From: Ditylenchus dipsaci
Lineage: Eukaryota; Nematoda; Chromadorea; Rhabditida; Anguinidae
Assembly (NCBI GenBank): GCA_004194705.1
Contig: SADC01001204.1
Location: 2,232,001-2,296,000, forward strand
Direction: 5' to 3'
Length of the DNA stretch: 64,000 nucleotides
Part shown: positions 33,776-46,900 of the stretch, piece by piece
How the letters are laid out: every line of letters starts with the position of its first letter
Position numbering within the stretch: the first letter of the stretch is position 1
Made by a program: the position numbers and the translations under genes
Notes under the pieces: generated by a model
Seen by the model: the letters and a program-made list of their open reading frames with translations, nothing else
Told to the model about the DNA's origin: nothing
The model's database searches: none

Positions 33776-34296
33776 ATTATTCTAGGAAAAGTTATGACCA
33801 TCAACATGAAAACGTCGATTTCTAGTCAAATAAAGAAAAATCTAAGGAAAATGACTGTTTAGTCACATAAATAATAGCTTTTCTCAAAAATGTCGATGAA
33901 AAGATAAAATCCATTGCATGATTCAAAAGCTCTTTGATTTCTCTACATAATGACATGTTGACTGTTGTTTTATAAAAAAACAGGGCTGAGAAGCGGACGG
34001 TTGAATTTCGACAAAACAAAACAGGCTAAAAATAAGGCAAAAAGAGTGGTTTTTTACTTTCTTAACTTCAACCGTCCGCTTCTCAGCCCTGTATTTTTAT
34101 AAAACAACAGTCAACATGTCATTATGTAGAGAAATCAAAGAGCTTTTGAATCATGCAATGGATTTTATCTTTTCATCGACATTTTTTGAGAAAAGCTATT
34201 ATTTATGTGACTAAACAGTCATTTTCCTTAGATTTTTCTTATTTTGACTAGAAATCGACGCTTTTATGTTGATGGTCATAATTTTCCTAGAATAAT
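33776..34296. mobile_element. 520-bp near-perfect foldback
   Basis: Arms of about 230 bp match almost exactly around a loop near 34030, including GGCTGAGAAGCGGACGGTTG at the inner edge and its mirror. Preceded by direct repeats of TTTCATAATTTTACAGGCA at 33470 and 33645. Confidence 0.85.
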
Positions 34297-34341
34297 CAAA
34301 AAATTTGAGAAAGGATTGACAGGTCTACGCATATGTAAGAA

Positions 34342-34548
34342 TTGGATGCTAACATCTTCAAGACTACATTGGGAACTTGCCGGGTATTGGCCAAAAAGGG
34401 GCGGAGCCTAACACCCTCCTATACCTATGGGCTTCTCTTTGAAAGTGCCAATAGGTGGGGCACAAAGGCGGCATCCTTTGAAGGCGACAAACTTGGCCCT
34501 TGTACTACTTTTTCTGTCTTTAAGAGCTCAGTTTGTCTGCCTTTTTAG
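34342..34548 (+). other. GC-richer open stretch of unknown nature
   Basis: A 68-codon open frame from an ATG to a stop. Its composition is more coding-like than the flanks, and it has a possible acceptor (CTTCAAG) at 34362. No motif was recognised and there is no clear partner exon. It could be a terminal exon or chance. Confidence 0.25.
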
Positions 34549-35347
34549 CTTTATTTTGACACCGGAGAAATTTTAAAACTTCTTTTTTTGTTAAATAGAG
34601 TTTTAATAAATCTAATAAAATCAAAAATATATTGAAAAAGATTTTAAATATTTTGAATAAGCGATTCCGTGTTTTGGTAACAATATTTTCTAGAATGCAG
34701 GGTGTTACGAAAAAACGAAATTTTCAAAATATTGTGTAGCGCCTTAGCACACCGCAAATAATATTCGGTTATTGTAACATACCAAAACCTAAACTACTTA
34801 TTAAATTTTAGTTTGTTTAGAGCTATACGTCAGAAAATCAAAAATGTCTTTATCTTGACGAACAACAGAAAAGTTGCAGAAGTTGTTTCACATAATCACA
34901 TTTTATTTGCTAAAAATTCTGCTTATAGCGTACAAATATATTAATTTATTTCATCAAAATTTATAAATACTATGTTGTGAATCAAAATTTTGTTGATATT
35001 TAATTTTTTGTCTGAAGTTTGGGCTTTAGCGCCGAATCCGGTTGATTTTAGCCTTGGCCCCTTGTTTTTTCTGGATTATGCTCAGGCCAGAGTGTACCAG
35101 CTTATTTTAGAATAGACCGCTGGATATTTTTCTTCTTATTTGTAATTGGCGGGATATTTTTGAGCCGGTGCTAACATTTGCTATCCTGCACTGCGCCTAA
35201 TCACAAGCCTCAAGAATGACAAGAAAAATAGTGGTGAATAAAGCACAAATGAACCGAATTCAGCACTACGACCAAAGTTTGTATGTATTTGAAGCAGGTT
35301 CAGTCATATTTGAAAGATGCGTATCTGAAAAATAATAAATGGCTTGA
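34549..35347. other. no gene recognised
   Basis: AT-rich sequence with no supported exon, RNA gene or clear inverted repeat. Confidence 0.4.
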
Positions 35348-36186
35348 GTTCAGAATCCCCCCACGGGGACTGATCAGGTGGAGGAGATAACTTCATATTC
35401 GTGTTTCTCGACCCCGATTTCATGAGAAAGGCGACTGTTTTTTTGGTTCTGAAAAAAAAATTTTTCGAACCACAGGGGGGTATCATGGTTTTTTAGTCAA
35501 AATTTGAAAAATTTAAATTGGCGCCTTTTGAATTTAAAAGGGAATAAGGGCTGTATTGGGAGGGGAAGGGAATAAAAGGGGGCCACTGATCACACAGGGC
35601 CCACTAACAAGAAGATGTTGAACATACTTTTGAATACTGGGGCCTACCGCATAAATAAACTCTGGTATGCATGCTTTTTCATGCATCCAGAGTCACTTTC
35701 GAGTGATTTGTGTCTAAGGTAAGTGAGTGCGCACATCTCAACTCCAAGCCCCCAAGCCCCGAAGGGGCGCAGGGGGCTTGAGAGTTAGAGATGCGCGCAC
35801 ACACTTACCTTAGACATGATTCCGAGAAGTACTCTTGACCATAAAATGCATATAGAGTCTTTTTTGCCACGGCCCAGTTGAAAAACATGGTGAGGCAGTC
35901 GAAGAATATAGATATTCAAATTTATAATGTTCTGCCATAAAAGTGGCCCCCTTTATTCCCTTCCCCTCCCTATACAGCCCTTAATCCCTTTTAAATTCAA
36001 AACGCGCCAATTTAAATTTTTCAAATTTTGACTAAAAAACCATGATACCCCCCCTGTAATTCGAAAAAAATTTTTTTTCTCAGAACCAAAAAAACAGCCG
36101 GCTTTCTCATGAAATCGGGGTCGAGAAACACGAATATGAAGTTATCTCCTCCACCTGATCAGTCCCCGTGGGGGGGGATTCTGAAC
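35348..36186. mobile_element. 839-bp foldback with a central GC-rich hairpin
   Basis: GTTCAGAATCCCCCCACGGG at the left mirrors CCCCGTGGGGGGGGATTCTGAAC at the right; the outer arms (about 240 bp) are nearly identical in reverse. The centre (about 35640-35855) is the GC-rich hairpin cassette also at 19957-20165 and 57005-57245. Confidence 0.85.
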
Positions 36187-36256
36187 TGCAACCTAATAAA
36201 TAATAAAAAAAATTGACCTGAATGGATTGAGAAATATATTTATGATATATGATATA

Positions 36257-36470
36257 CCGTATTTCCTCTAATGAGCGCGCATGCTCTAATATGCGCGCAC
36301 CTCCTATTTTGAGGGCCTATATCTCAGCTCAGAAAAATTTTTCAGCGAAGCTGTTTGATGCGAATTCTCAACACCACAAGTTCTACCGATATTACTTTTT
36401 TAGATGTTGGTTTAGCACCCGAAATTTTCGGGTGCTGAACCAAATTTTTTTAGATTTTTGGGGCTTTGAA
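36257..36470. mobile_element. one-ended CCGTATTTCCTCTAAT copy
   Basis: Left end CCGTATTTCCTCTAATGAGC after TA, with the internal text (CTCCTATTTTGAGGGCC) of the 18434 copy, but the right terminus is missing; AAGGACATTT-type text follows. Confidence 0.6.
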
Positions 36471-36710
36471 AATTAAGAAAAAATGGCTAAATATTGGACT
36501 TGAGGTAGGGATTGGGAATCGTACTTTTTAAAAAACTTGTCCTATTTTTAGGAGCTCGAATCTTTTTTATTTTTGAAGTTTTACGTCAAAATCTTTTTTT
36601 CGCTTCAAAATAGCAATAAGCACTGGATAAATAACGAAAAATGACTAAATTGTACTTTTTTGGCCAAATGTAATTTTTTCTGAAAATTTTCATTCCTATC
36701 CTTGACTTAA

Positions 36711-36930
36711 AGGGGCATGCCCGTGCGTTTCAAAAAGTTAAGGCGAGGACCAGCAATTTTTTTGAATCGTTCTATTTTTCAATTGTTTTGCATCAAATCT
36801 GATATTGATGACCTTACGGTACTTTTAAAAATCAGGCAGAAAACTTAAAAAATCTACATAAGAACAAATGCAAAAAGATATGCTGGTCCCCGCCTTTTCT
36901 CTGTGTCGGGCACGGGCATGCCCCTTTAAA
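36711..36930. repeat. foldback, AAAGGGGCATGCCC type
   Basis: AAAGGGGCATGCCCGTGCG at the left mirrors CGGGCACGGGCATGCCCCTTT at the right, with GACCAGCAATTT / GATATGCTGGTCC inside. Shares the AAAGGGCATGCCC end with the pair at 62566-63041. Confidence 0.7.
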
Positions 36931-37120
36931 GGCAAAAGTGGCAACCCACACACCCACACATGCCAAATACTATTTAGAGATGAATAAAACTTCGTTAAGA
37001 TATGTTTGATTATTTTAAACAAGGCAGTTTTTCACTATAGTCACAAAGTAGGATGCAATCTATGGAAGATGATTAAGAATGTTATCGACAACTTCCAAAA
37101 AATAGTTTACAAATGTAGTA

Positions 37121-37563
37121 CAGTATACTCTCGATACAACCGCATTTGGATATAACACCACTCTTGATCTTTTTTTCGCATTTTCGGAAAAAGAGATCTG
37201 AGCCAGCGGCTTTCTAATTATAATCAAATGTCTTTGTTTTAAAGAAACAATTGTGTCTCTTTAAAAAGCGGTTTATATTTAAATATAAAAAATTTACTAA
37301 AATGAATGAAAATAAGTTGTTTGTTTGATGGAACTATTTACTAGTCGAGCCCGACGTTGCTTGACATTGCCAGCTCTGACAAGTAAGGCGACTCACATGG
37401 CTCTACAACTTGTTATATGAGCTAGTGTTTGAATTGAATAATAAAATAAATTTAAATTTTGAATGCACACGAAAAATAATCTACGACGCTCGATATAAGG
37501 TCCGCTCGTTATAACGTCCCATTTTGACTGGTCCTTGAGGGAAGTTATATCGAGCGTGGACTG
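37121..37563. mobile_element. TATAACG-family element, 443 bp
   Basis: Starts CAGTATACTCTCGATACAAC after TA and ends TTATATCGAGCGTGGACTG. The interior is unlike the shorter copies. It lies just upstream of receptor GPCR-A and may include its promoter region. Confidence 0.65.
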
Positions 37564-37947
37564 TTATTCGAAAACATTATGCACAAAATCAGGGTGCTCC
37601 CGAGCGAATTCGAGTTTCGCAAATGTTGTGCTTATCAATTAAACACTGAAAAGTTCCGGGAAGTATCAACAAGTTGTCATAGTATTAAGAATTGACAGTA
37701 TAAATGATATTACACTATTATTTATTGGTAATCTTTTTAAGTAATTTGCTTCCTACAATTATTAAATAAATATTACAATTTAATAAAGAAAGTTACTGAA
37801 AAACAACTAAATCCAATAAACTTTAAAGCAACCAGTACATTACTTTCACTTCTTTGTAAAAAATCTAGCTAAATTCACTATGAAAACTTAATATTAAATT
37901 TCTTGTGATGAAATAAAAAATCATTATTTGTGAAATTAAAAAATATA

Positions 37948-40900
37948 ATGTCTCCAAAATCATATTTGCCCTACTTGGTTTTTTTTCAAAATATTATTGC
38001 AATCTTTGCACAGATCATTAGCATAACCAATTTTTCAAGACTTGTATTACATAAGATATTTTCTATTCGAAAATCATATCCACGAAAAATTTGCAAAACT
38101 TTAATGTTTTACATAATTGTTCATCTTATTGGCGCATTAACTTCGATTTGGCTAAGTATTTATATGGTCTTTGGATTCGAGCCAGGTAAAAAATAAAAGT
38201 TTTGGTTCTCTTATCATAGCAATTTTAGTAAGTGGCTTATATAATGTGCATATTTTATATGTGCTTAGTCTATTTGCTGTTAATTACTCTAGTATTTCTG
38301 CAATTCCACTACTTTGTATGACAATAGATCGGTGTTTAGCCTTTAAGCTTCCGATGGGCAACAACATGCGCGTTAAGCTGTTAAGAATCAGTATTGTCGT
38401 AGTAATAGTAGCTTACGCGTTGAGTACATTTTTTTGCTCTTAGGTCTGCCGCTTCAATTAGATAAAGGTATATCTGATTTTACACAATTTTAAAACATTT
38501 GTCTCGAGTGGATTCGAAAGTCGACTTTAAAATTTTATCTTCTGGCTGAGAGTGTAAACCAGTATTCTTAAAAACAAGTCACCCTTCACACTCACATCCT
38601 AATCAAAAAAACAATCGAACATACCTGTGAGTTTAGTGGGACTATCTGAGCGACCCTCACTGTGAGTATGACTGTGACTGCAGTATTTAGAAAGATTGGT
38701 GTAAAATTCACTGTGAATAAAAATTATTGATGAAAATATTGAAATTTTGGGCTACTGGGATGGGACTTTAAATAACTGTAAATAGTTAACTGTGGAACCA
38801 TTCGAAAAAAGTTAACTTTAAGACAAACTTGAACAGTTAAACCACTTATAAAAAGTTCCACTTTATATACTCTCGTTTAGGCCGGTAAGGAATAAACTTA
38901 GGCAAAGGCAAGAGGTTAATATCCATATAAGATCTAAAAACGACATAAGTAAACAGAAAAAACGAAAAGCGCGTAAATTTCTTGGCAGAAAAACCTTGAA
39001 AAGTCCAGATTTTTCTTGATTTTTGGAACCGGATTTTTTATTTTAAAAGTTCGGGACTAGACTTTTTGCCCAATTTTTCTTTGGCGGGACGGGACTTTGA
39101 GGAAAGTTCATATCCGCTTCCGTCACTATATAAAGTTGCTCACTGGTCCCAAAAATTAAGATTGAAAACAGGCGTTTTTCGATCACATTTTTTTTTCGAG
39201 ATTCAGGATAATTATGGTTTCTGAAATCATACATTTTATTACAAACCGACCGGTCAAATACGTTATTAAAAAGCATTTAATGTGTGCTTACTTTTGACAT
39301 ATTATGAGTGGAGATTTGGTATAAAAAAGAGGCAAAAATAAATTAAGGCTATACAATCAAACCTCGATATAAAGTACCCCCTGGGGGCCGGGTAAAGGGT
39401 ACGTTATATAGAGGGTACGTTATATTGAGGGCACGTTATATCGAGGCTAGAAACCAAATAGATGACAGGTGTACGTTATATCAAGGGTTTGTCTTCCTTG
39501 GTCCCTCCTGTTGTTTGATTGAATGCTGGGGTATACTAAATTTAAGTGCTGGGGACATACCGAACTTGATTGCAGGGAATATACCCATCGGTTAGATATA
39601 GGGTAAGTTTTAACGGGGCTCGGTTAAACCAAAACTAAACTTCCAAAAGCACACTCAATTGCTCTATATTTTCCCAATAATGCACAATAATAATATTTAA
39701 TTTCCTGTGCTACAGTAGAAACTGGATACAACACCGCCCGATATAACACGACTCAAAAACGGACCGATTTGGTCAGCTTTGACTAAAATGTAGTCAAATG
39801 AACCCTCGATACAACACCACCCTATGGTCGCTCCCTTGGGTGGTGTTGTATCCAGGTTTGACTGTAAGAAGAATTCTTCTCTAGATTAGACGAAAAGGCA
39901 TTAACCACGTGATTCAGCGAGAGTTGGGCTATCGAATGGTCTATTACTCATACCTATAGCAGCGTTACCCACTGTTTATGTTCCTTTGTAAAAAGGAAAC
40001 ACTTGATGACTACAGAAAATGTTGCAGAAGCAGAAAAAGAGCAAAAACTGTATTGGATTGGTAAATATAACACACCAATTTCACAAGGGTACGTTATATC
40101 GAGGGTAACGTAAATATCAGTGTTATCTGCAAGAGGTACGTTATATCAAGGGGTAAGTTATATCGAGGTTTGACTGTATTAACACGAGAATTCCTGACTG
40201 GACTATATGAGCGTTTTCAGACCTCCTCGCTAGAGTACAATGCCCATAAAAAGTCCGATCCTCACACCTGTACCTGATGCAGTTTTTCATTCTCTATCAC
40301 CTGATTTTTTTATTTCCCGAAAATCTCGTGCAAATTTTCAAGAAAATTACGAAACCGATCCACAACTACCTGAATTTTTGTCTAAAAGCCCCTCGTTTCT
40401 GGTTTGGTTATTAGAAATGGCTCGGAATCGATAATTGGACCAGAACCGGAATTTCAGATTTGTGAAAACCGGAACCAGAATTTGATTTTCGTAGAAAGCG
40501 GAATCGGAACCGCAATTTCACTTTTCACCAATTTCACCAAAACCGGAGTCGAAAAAAAAAGTTTTCGAAAAAATTGCTGCCTGTTTACATGATTTTTTGT
40601 ATATATAGATATTTAACACGAAAAATTTGTTAAACAGTTGAAAATACGCGTTCAAAATCAGCCGAGCAAGAGCAAAATTATGATAGAGTTAAGCTCAGAA
40701 TTGATATTTGGACCGGAACCGGAATTTTTAATTTTGTGAAAACCCGAACCGGAATTACAGATGTTTTCGCGACCGAAACCGGAATCTAATAAAGGACCGG
40801 GATTTTAGGAAACCGGAACCGGAATTCTGGGCCAACTCTAATGGTTATGAGGTCAACCTGTTTTGGCTTGAATATTGTTACATTTGCTTGTTGTCTTGTC

Positions 40901-43900
40901 AGTGTTTGTCCTCGTTCGTCGCATTTTTTATGCTGAGCATTTGGGTATATTGTAAGCACATTTTGTTGTAAAGTCAACATCGTAAAGACGTTTTATATCT
41001 ATATGACGTTTTCTACTATTTTAGAATTTGTCGCGCGACATTTTCCACTATTTTAGAATTTGGGTACAGGGTACTGGTACTTATATGGTAATATCCAAGA
41101 GCTGATATCAATGCTTAGGTACTCAGATAATGGTACTGAGGCAACAGTTGTTCATGAGTGGACAAATCAGGATTGTTATTTCTAATTCAAGGTTGTTGTT
41201 AATTTCACCGGTCAAATTCTGAGTCAGAATGAAGATTTTGACTAGACTTTTGAAAATGGGTCAAAATCTTTTGGGTTGGTATGCCGGATGGGTAGGTATG
41301 TTGGAACATAGTGACCACATTTTTTGAAAATTGGACGGCGTCCGTCCGCCGTCTTAGCGTTTTGTGCAGAACCGGCCGTCCTTATTTTTTCACTGAGTCC
41401 TCTTAAAAAAAAATTTTCGCCGGCCTCGGGGCCGTCCAATATTTCGCCGTCCTTGAAAATTAGCCCCGGCCGTCTACAAGTCAATTTTTTTCCGCCGGCC
41501 GTTTTACCGATGGCCCTATTTAAAAATCTTTAGAGTTATTGAACGCTTGAGGCCCTAATTTCTTTAAGGTACTGATTCAAAAGGTTCCCCTAAGGTTAGT
41601 ACAGTCAAACTTCTCTATAAGCTACACCTCGGGACCGATCCTAGATGTAGTTTATAGAGAGGTGTAGATTATATAGGGGTATATTATACGGAACATATCC
41701 CATTTAGGACCGGACTCAGGTGTAGCTTATAAGGAGGTGTAGCTTATATGGAATGTAGCTTATAAAGAAGTTCGACTGTATACAAAAAAATGGACGGCCG
41801 GCCTTCGGCCGGCCGTCCATTTTTTTTTTGTCGGACGGCGGCCGTCCGACCGTCTCACTTTTTGGCGCCGTCCGGACGGAGACGGGACGGGACTGGCCCG
41901 GAGGACGGCGTGGTCACTATGGTTGGGAAAGTGGTTAGGTATGACAGGAAGTGAAAGTACCCGATGGCTGTACTTAGGTGGAGCTCTTTTCTTTTGCTTA
42001 TTGACTCTTTGCTTATTGTATCCATCGTATCCTACCCAAAATCATATTCTTAAAGGGGCGTAACAGCGCGTTACACGGCAAATTAAGCCGAGGACCAGCA
42101 ATTTAAAAAAAATCGTCCTGTTTTCACTCGTTTCGTGTTAAAAATGATATTGATTACCTTATCCTACTTTTAGAAAGTAGGCAGAAAATTTCAGTCGGTT
42201 CAAATAAAACGCTTACAAAACTTGAGGCCCTATTTTCTTTAAGGTACTGATTTTACAAAAGGTTCCCCTAAGGTTAGTACAGTCAAACTTCTCTATAAGC
42301 TACACCTCGGGACCGATCCTAGATGTAGTTTATAGAGAGGTGTAGATTATATAGGGGTATATTATACGGAACATATCCCATTTAGGACCGGACTCAGGTG
42401 TAGCTTATAAGGAGGTGTAGCTTATATGGAATGTAGCTTATAAAGAAGTTCGACTGTATACTTCCCCCCCCTAAAATCTGACCTTCCCGAAACTACCCTT
42501 TAGAACATTAAGTTTAGGCTTAGCCCTCAGGCTCGGGGGTTAGCCAGCGTACGGAAGTTGTGACTAATAACTGTGTTACGCACTTTTTCTGGGTCTGGGA
42601 CATGAATTAGGGTGCTTTTTAAAAGGAAAAATTTTTAGGGGGTGGAGGTATTCTATACTAGGATTGGTTTTTCTCAAAATTTTTATCAGCTTAGAAGAAA
42701 ATGTTAAATGAAAATATCAGGAATCGAAAAGATATGAAAAAACATAGGAGGCCCTTTCGTGAAATCGGTAACATAAGTAAAATATGGCCGAACTTGATCA
42801 AGAGTGAAACGAAATTTCTGCCCCCTATTTTACTGTAACGGAATGGTATTCACCTTTCACACGGTTTGACACCACCAAAAGAAAGGTGGTACCTAGGTAG
42901 GGGTATCCAGCAGTGATACCCAGGCAGTATCAGGTTATTGGTACTTTGGTAGTGGTACCCGTGTAGTGGTTTCTTTTCTTTCTTTCTCAATGCATGCACT
43001 TCATGCCTTCTTTTAGAGCTCGTATGAATCCGGCAGAAGTATTCCGCCAGTCTCGCCACCCGGAAATCGAGAAGTTTGAAGCAAATCTGAGGACCTTGGC
43101 GCGTCAGTATTAACCCGAGGGGAGGATGGAGTTCTTGCGAGCTGTACAGCATCAGCTGGCAAAGTTCCCGTTTGTGGGCCAAGTTGAAGGAGAAGAATCT
43201 GAAGAGAAAAAAAATGACACTAATTCAATTTGTTGTTTGTTGTAGTGACTCATTTAAATTGTTGGATGTTATCAATAAATTGCTTGCATATGTACCACTA
43301 GATATGTTCTGTCGTCTGTTAAAAATCAGATCTTGAAAAAAGCATGAAACTCTAGGGACTTTTAATTACCTCGACCAGAACCTGAAGGGCGAGTGACTAA
43401 TAAGCCCACCCGAAAAAATTAAATGGGGCTCAAATCCAAAGGGCTCAAAGGGTACATGACAATATTTCGCCGACATTATTTCGCCAACAATTATTTCGCC
43501 GACAATTAGTTCGCGCGACATTATTTCGCGGACCATTATTTCGCCGCGACAAATTTCGCCGCCATTATTTATTTTAACTAAATTCATTGATTACATGCCA
43601 GACATTTTTCAAGTGAATGCAAAACAAAGTTTTATTGACTCAAGTTACATAACAACAAATCAGAGAGGCAAATAACAACAAAGAATTAAACATTCCTATT
43701 ATTTTCCATCCAGATCCGAAATTTCTTGATCAGAGAATTCTGGCTCGCCGCCTTAATGTACCGTATTTATTCTAATAGAACACCATGGTGCTCTATTTTT
43801 CAACCTTCGAAAATTTTTTGACTTCGTATTAAAAATGCAATAAAACATGGTTTACCCCCTAATTTTGGCTCTAACGGGTGGTGCTCTATTAGAGACTGGT

Positions 43901-46900
43901 GCTCTATTAGCATAAATACGGTAAGTACCTTGAGGCATTCTGAAGTTGGAAACGATTGCACCGAGATAATCGAAAGGAACGATTTTCTCCCAATTGTTCA
44001 CTGATTGTGTCACCAGTCGTTTTATTCGTTCGTCAGCAAGGAGGTACTTCCTTCTCTTCTATGGAGGATTACTACCAAGGCCATTTCGTTGCAGGCACCG
44101 ATAATTCCTCTTTGGACCTGCTAAAAACATTTCATAGACCCTAAACTTTATCTTTATTTATTTCCAAACAATCAATGTGTCAAGATGTTTGATTGGAATG
44201 AATGCCAACGCCACAATTTTTCGGCACTAAAATCGTCCAATTAGAAAATATAGCTAAAGTGAAGGTATCTCATGAGAAAACTGCGCATCTGAGTCATAGC
44301 GGTCGAATAATTACTCTTCTTGCAGATGTTTGTAAAGATTTGCGCCGTAAAATCAGCCAGAAAAAAGGCAAATTAGAAAAAACGACACTTCGAATATCGG
44401 CGAAATTTTATCGCGGCGAAATAATGGTCCGCGAAATAATTGTCGGCGAAATATTGTCCGGTACCGAGAAATCAGGTTGAAAAATCCATATAGAAGTTCC
44501 ATGATTGAGAAATATTTTTGAATCGATTTAACCACACTTTCAAAATATTTTATCGATTCTGTTTTGACAGTCTGGTCGCAAATATTGTAAGGATTCCGAT
44601 TTCGCCGATTGTTTTTCAGAAATCTAGAGTTTTCGCTATTGACTACTATATGAATGGTTTAACTACTATATGAAAATTATTTTCGACGAAACGTCCCTTT
44701 CGATCAAACGTCCCTTTCGATGAAACGGTTTTCGATGAAACGGTTTTCGATCAAACGTCACGTACCAAAAGAAATACAATAAAAAAGACTTACAGACAGT
44801 GAAGTACAGGACGACGCCCATAACACACCAAAAATTTATTGATTGACTTTAAACACAACAATGCGATTTACACACAGATACTGAGAAGGAATTACTTAAC
44901 TGAGAATCTGTTGCTTGCTGCTCTTCTTCAGGCTGGAGGAAGAATACCACCTTCAGCGAGTTGACCAAGCAGGCGCACTTCATCCTAGCTATCGCACTCG
45001 GATCGGCAGTCGTAGAGGAAGCATCCGTCGGATCACCGGTACCAGCAGTAGAAGTAGCCTCAGTGCCATCGGTATTGTCGTTAGGAACCCCAGTGCTATT
45101 GGTATTTTCGCTAGGATCTGCAGTGCTATCGGAAATGCCGCTAGGAGTCACAGTGCCATCGGAATTGTCGCCCGGAGCCTTCGTTCCACCAGTTTCACCA
45201 GCCGGCTTGACTGAAAAGAGCCGCGATCAGAAACCAAACTCAAAGCATACAATAAAAAAGACTTACAGACAGTGAAGTACAGGACGACGCCGATAATAGC
45301 ACCAACGATAACGACAGCGAGAATACCAGCAATCACCAGGAACAAAGTGCTCTTGTAGAAAGGCTTGGCTTCGCCATCTCCGCCTTCCTCATCTTCCATC
45401 GAGAACTCCTTTGTCCATCAGCCATTTCGCCTTTTCTCAGAAGATCGCTTTTTCTTTGAAGATCGCTTTCTCTTTTGCACAGAAACGACACGCAAGCTGA
45501 AAACCCCAAAAAAGTTATAAGATTTTTAATACAAAGGCAAAAGCCAGTAAAAAGACGCAACCAAATCCATACAGAGAATTTTGCAATAGTGATTCATGAA
45601 CTTCTGAAATACTTGCAACAATATATTTTTTGCTTGTTGTTGTGAGACAGCAAAACATTTAAATTTATTTGTAAAATTTCAGAAGAAATATCTTGTCTTA
45701 GCACTATTTCTTGGACTCTAAGACTCTGATATCCTGAAAATTCTTCCAATCTACTTTACACAATTTTGTTTAATTTGCCAGCCGAAGCAAATGGTTCGTC
45801 TAACACTCCCGTTGAAATGGTAGTTCATAAAAAGACTTCGACGACAAGCACATTATCTGTTGGTGCTTAACTATCTAGTGCTAGCCAGCATATTATTTGT
45901 TATATCCAACAAATTGGCCTTGTTTTTCCAGATAAAATTTATTCCGTTTTCGGGTAATTGGCTTCGAACCCCGTAGAATTTCTGGCTTCGAGAACGGGTA
46001 CCTGAAAAGAAGTTTAAAATCTTAACCGAAATTTGGATAAAACACTTAAAGGGGGAGGGAGAACTTTATATAGAACGAGGGTCAACTGGCGGCCAGTTGG
46101 GACCAGTCGCATTTCATGGGGAACAAGATAGAAACTTTTTCACACCAAAATCACTTCAGAACAAGCAGGTAGCGAGCGATGGTTAAACCCGGAAAGAAAT
46201 GAGTACTATTGAGGGGTTGGATTTCGGTATTATTTAGGAACTGACATTTTTTGCGATTTCAATTTACATGATTTTATACAACCGTATGCTGAAAATGACG
46301 GCAAGAAGCAGGGCTACATTTTGAGTGTAAGGTTGCAAATAAGTATGTAAATTAAAATTGGGATCAAACGTCAGTTCCAGGATACTACCAAAAAGTCCTG
46401 GGATGGTCATATTGAGGATTTCATCGAATTGGACATGGTTCAATGTTTTTTATATTTTAGTCCTAACTTTATACAGTCGAACTCCGATATAAGGCCACCC
46501 CGATATAAGGCCACCCCCGCTATAAGGCCACCTCGAGACCAATTTTTTTGGCCAGCAAAGAAAGAAATTAGTCAAAGTTCACCCCCGATATAAAGCCACC
46601 CCGATATAAGGCCACCTTCGGCCGGTCCCCAGGGTGGCCTTATATCGGAGTTCGACTGTACCAACTTTTATCTGTAGTATAGCTCAAATAAAAGCCCAAA
46701 ACCTTGGCTACATTTTGACACTAAACTTGTAAATAAAAGGAGAAAAAAATAAGGTCTGCAGCCAGTGGTAGTTGAACCTGTGACCTAAGGCGATGCGTAC
46801 ATATAAAGTTTCTACCACCCCCCCCCCTTTAATATTTTTCGGGTCAGGTGCCCGAATTTCGGGTAGGACTCGAAATTTTTGTGTCAGATACCTGGACACG

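Noticed and set aside
42850..43182. 110-codon minus-strand ORF
   Set aside because: It overlaps the better supported plus-strand exon at 43017 and runs into simple repeat sequence; no motif.
45333..45560. Minus-strand ORF upstream of the mucin-like gene
   Set aside because: Overlaps that gene in another frame and probably represents its 5' UTR.
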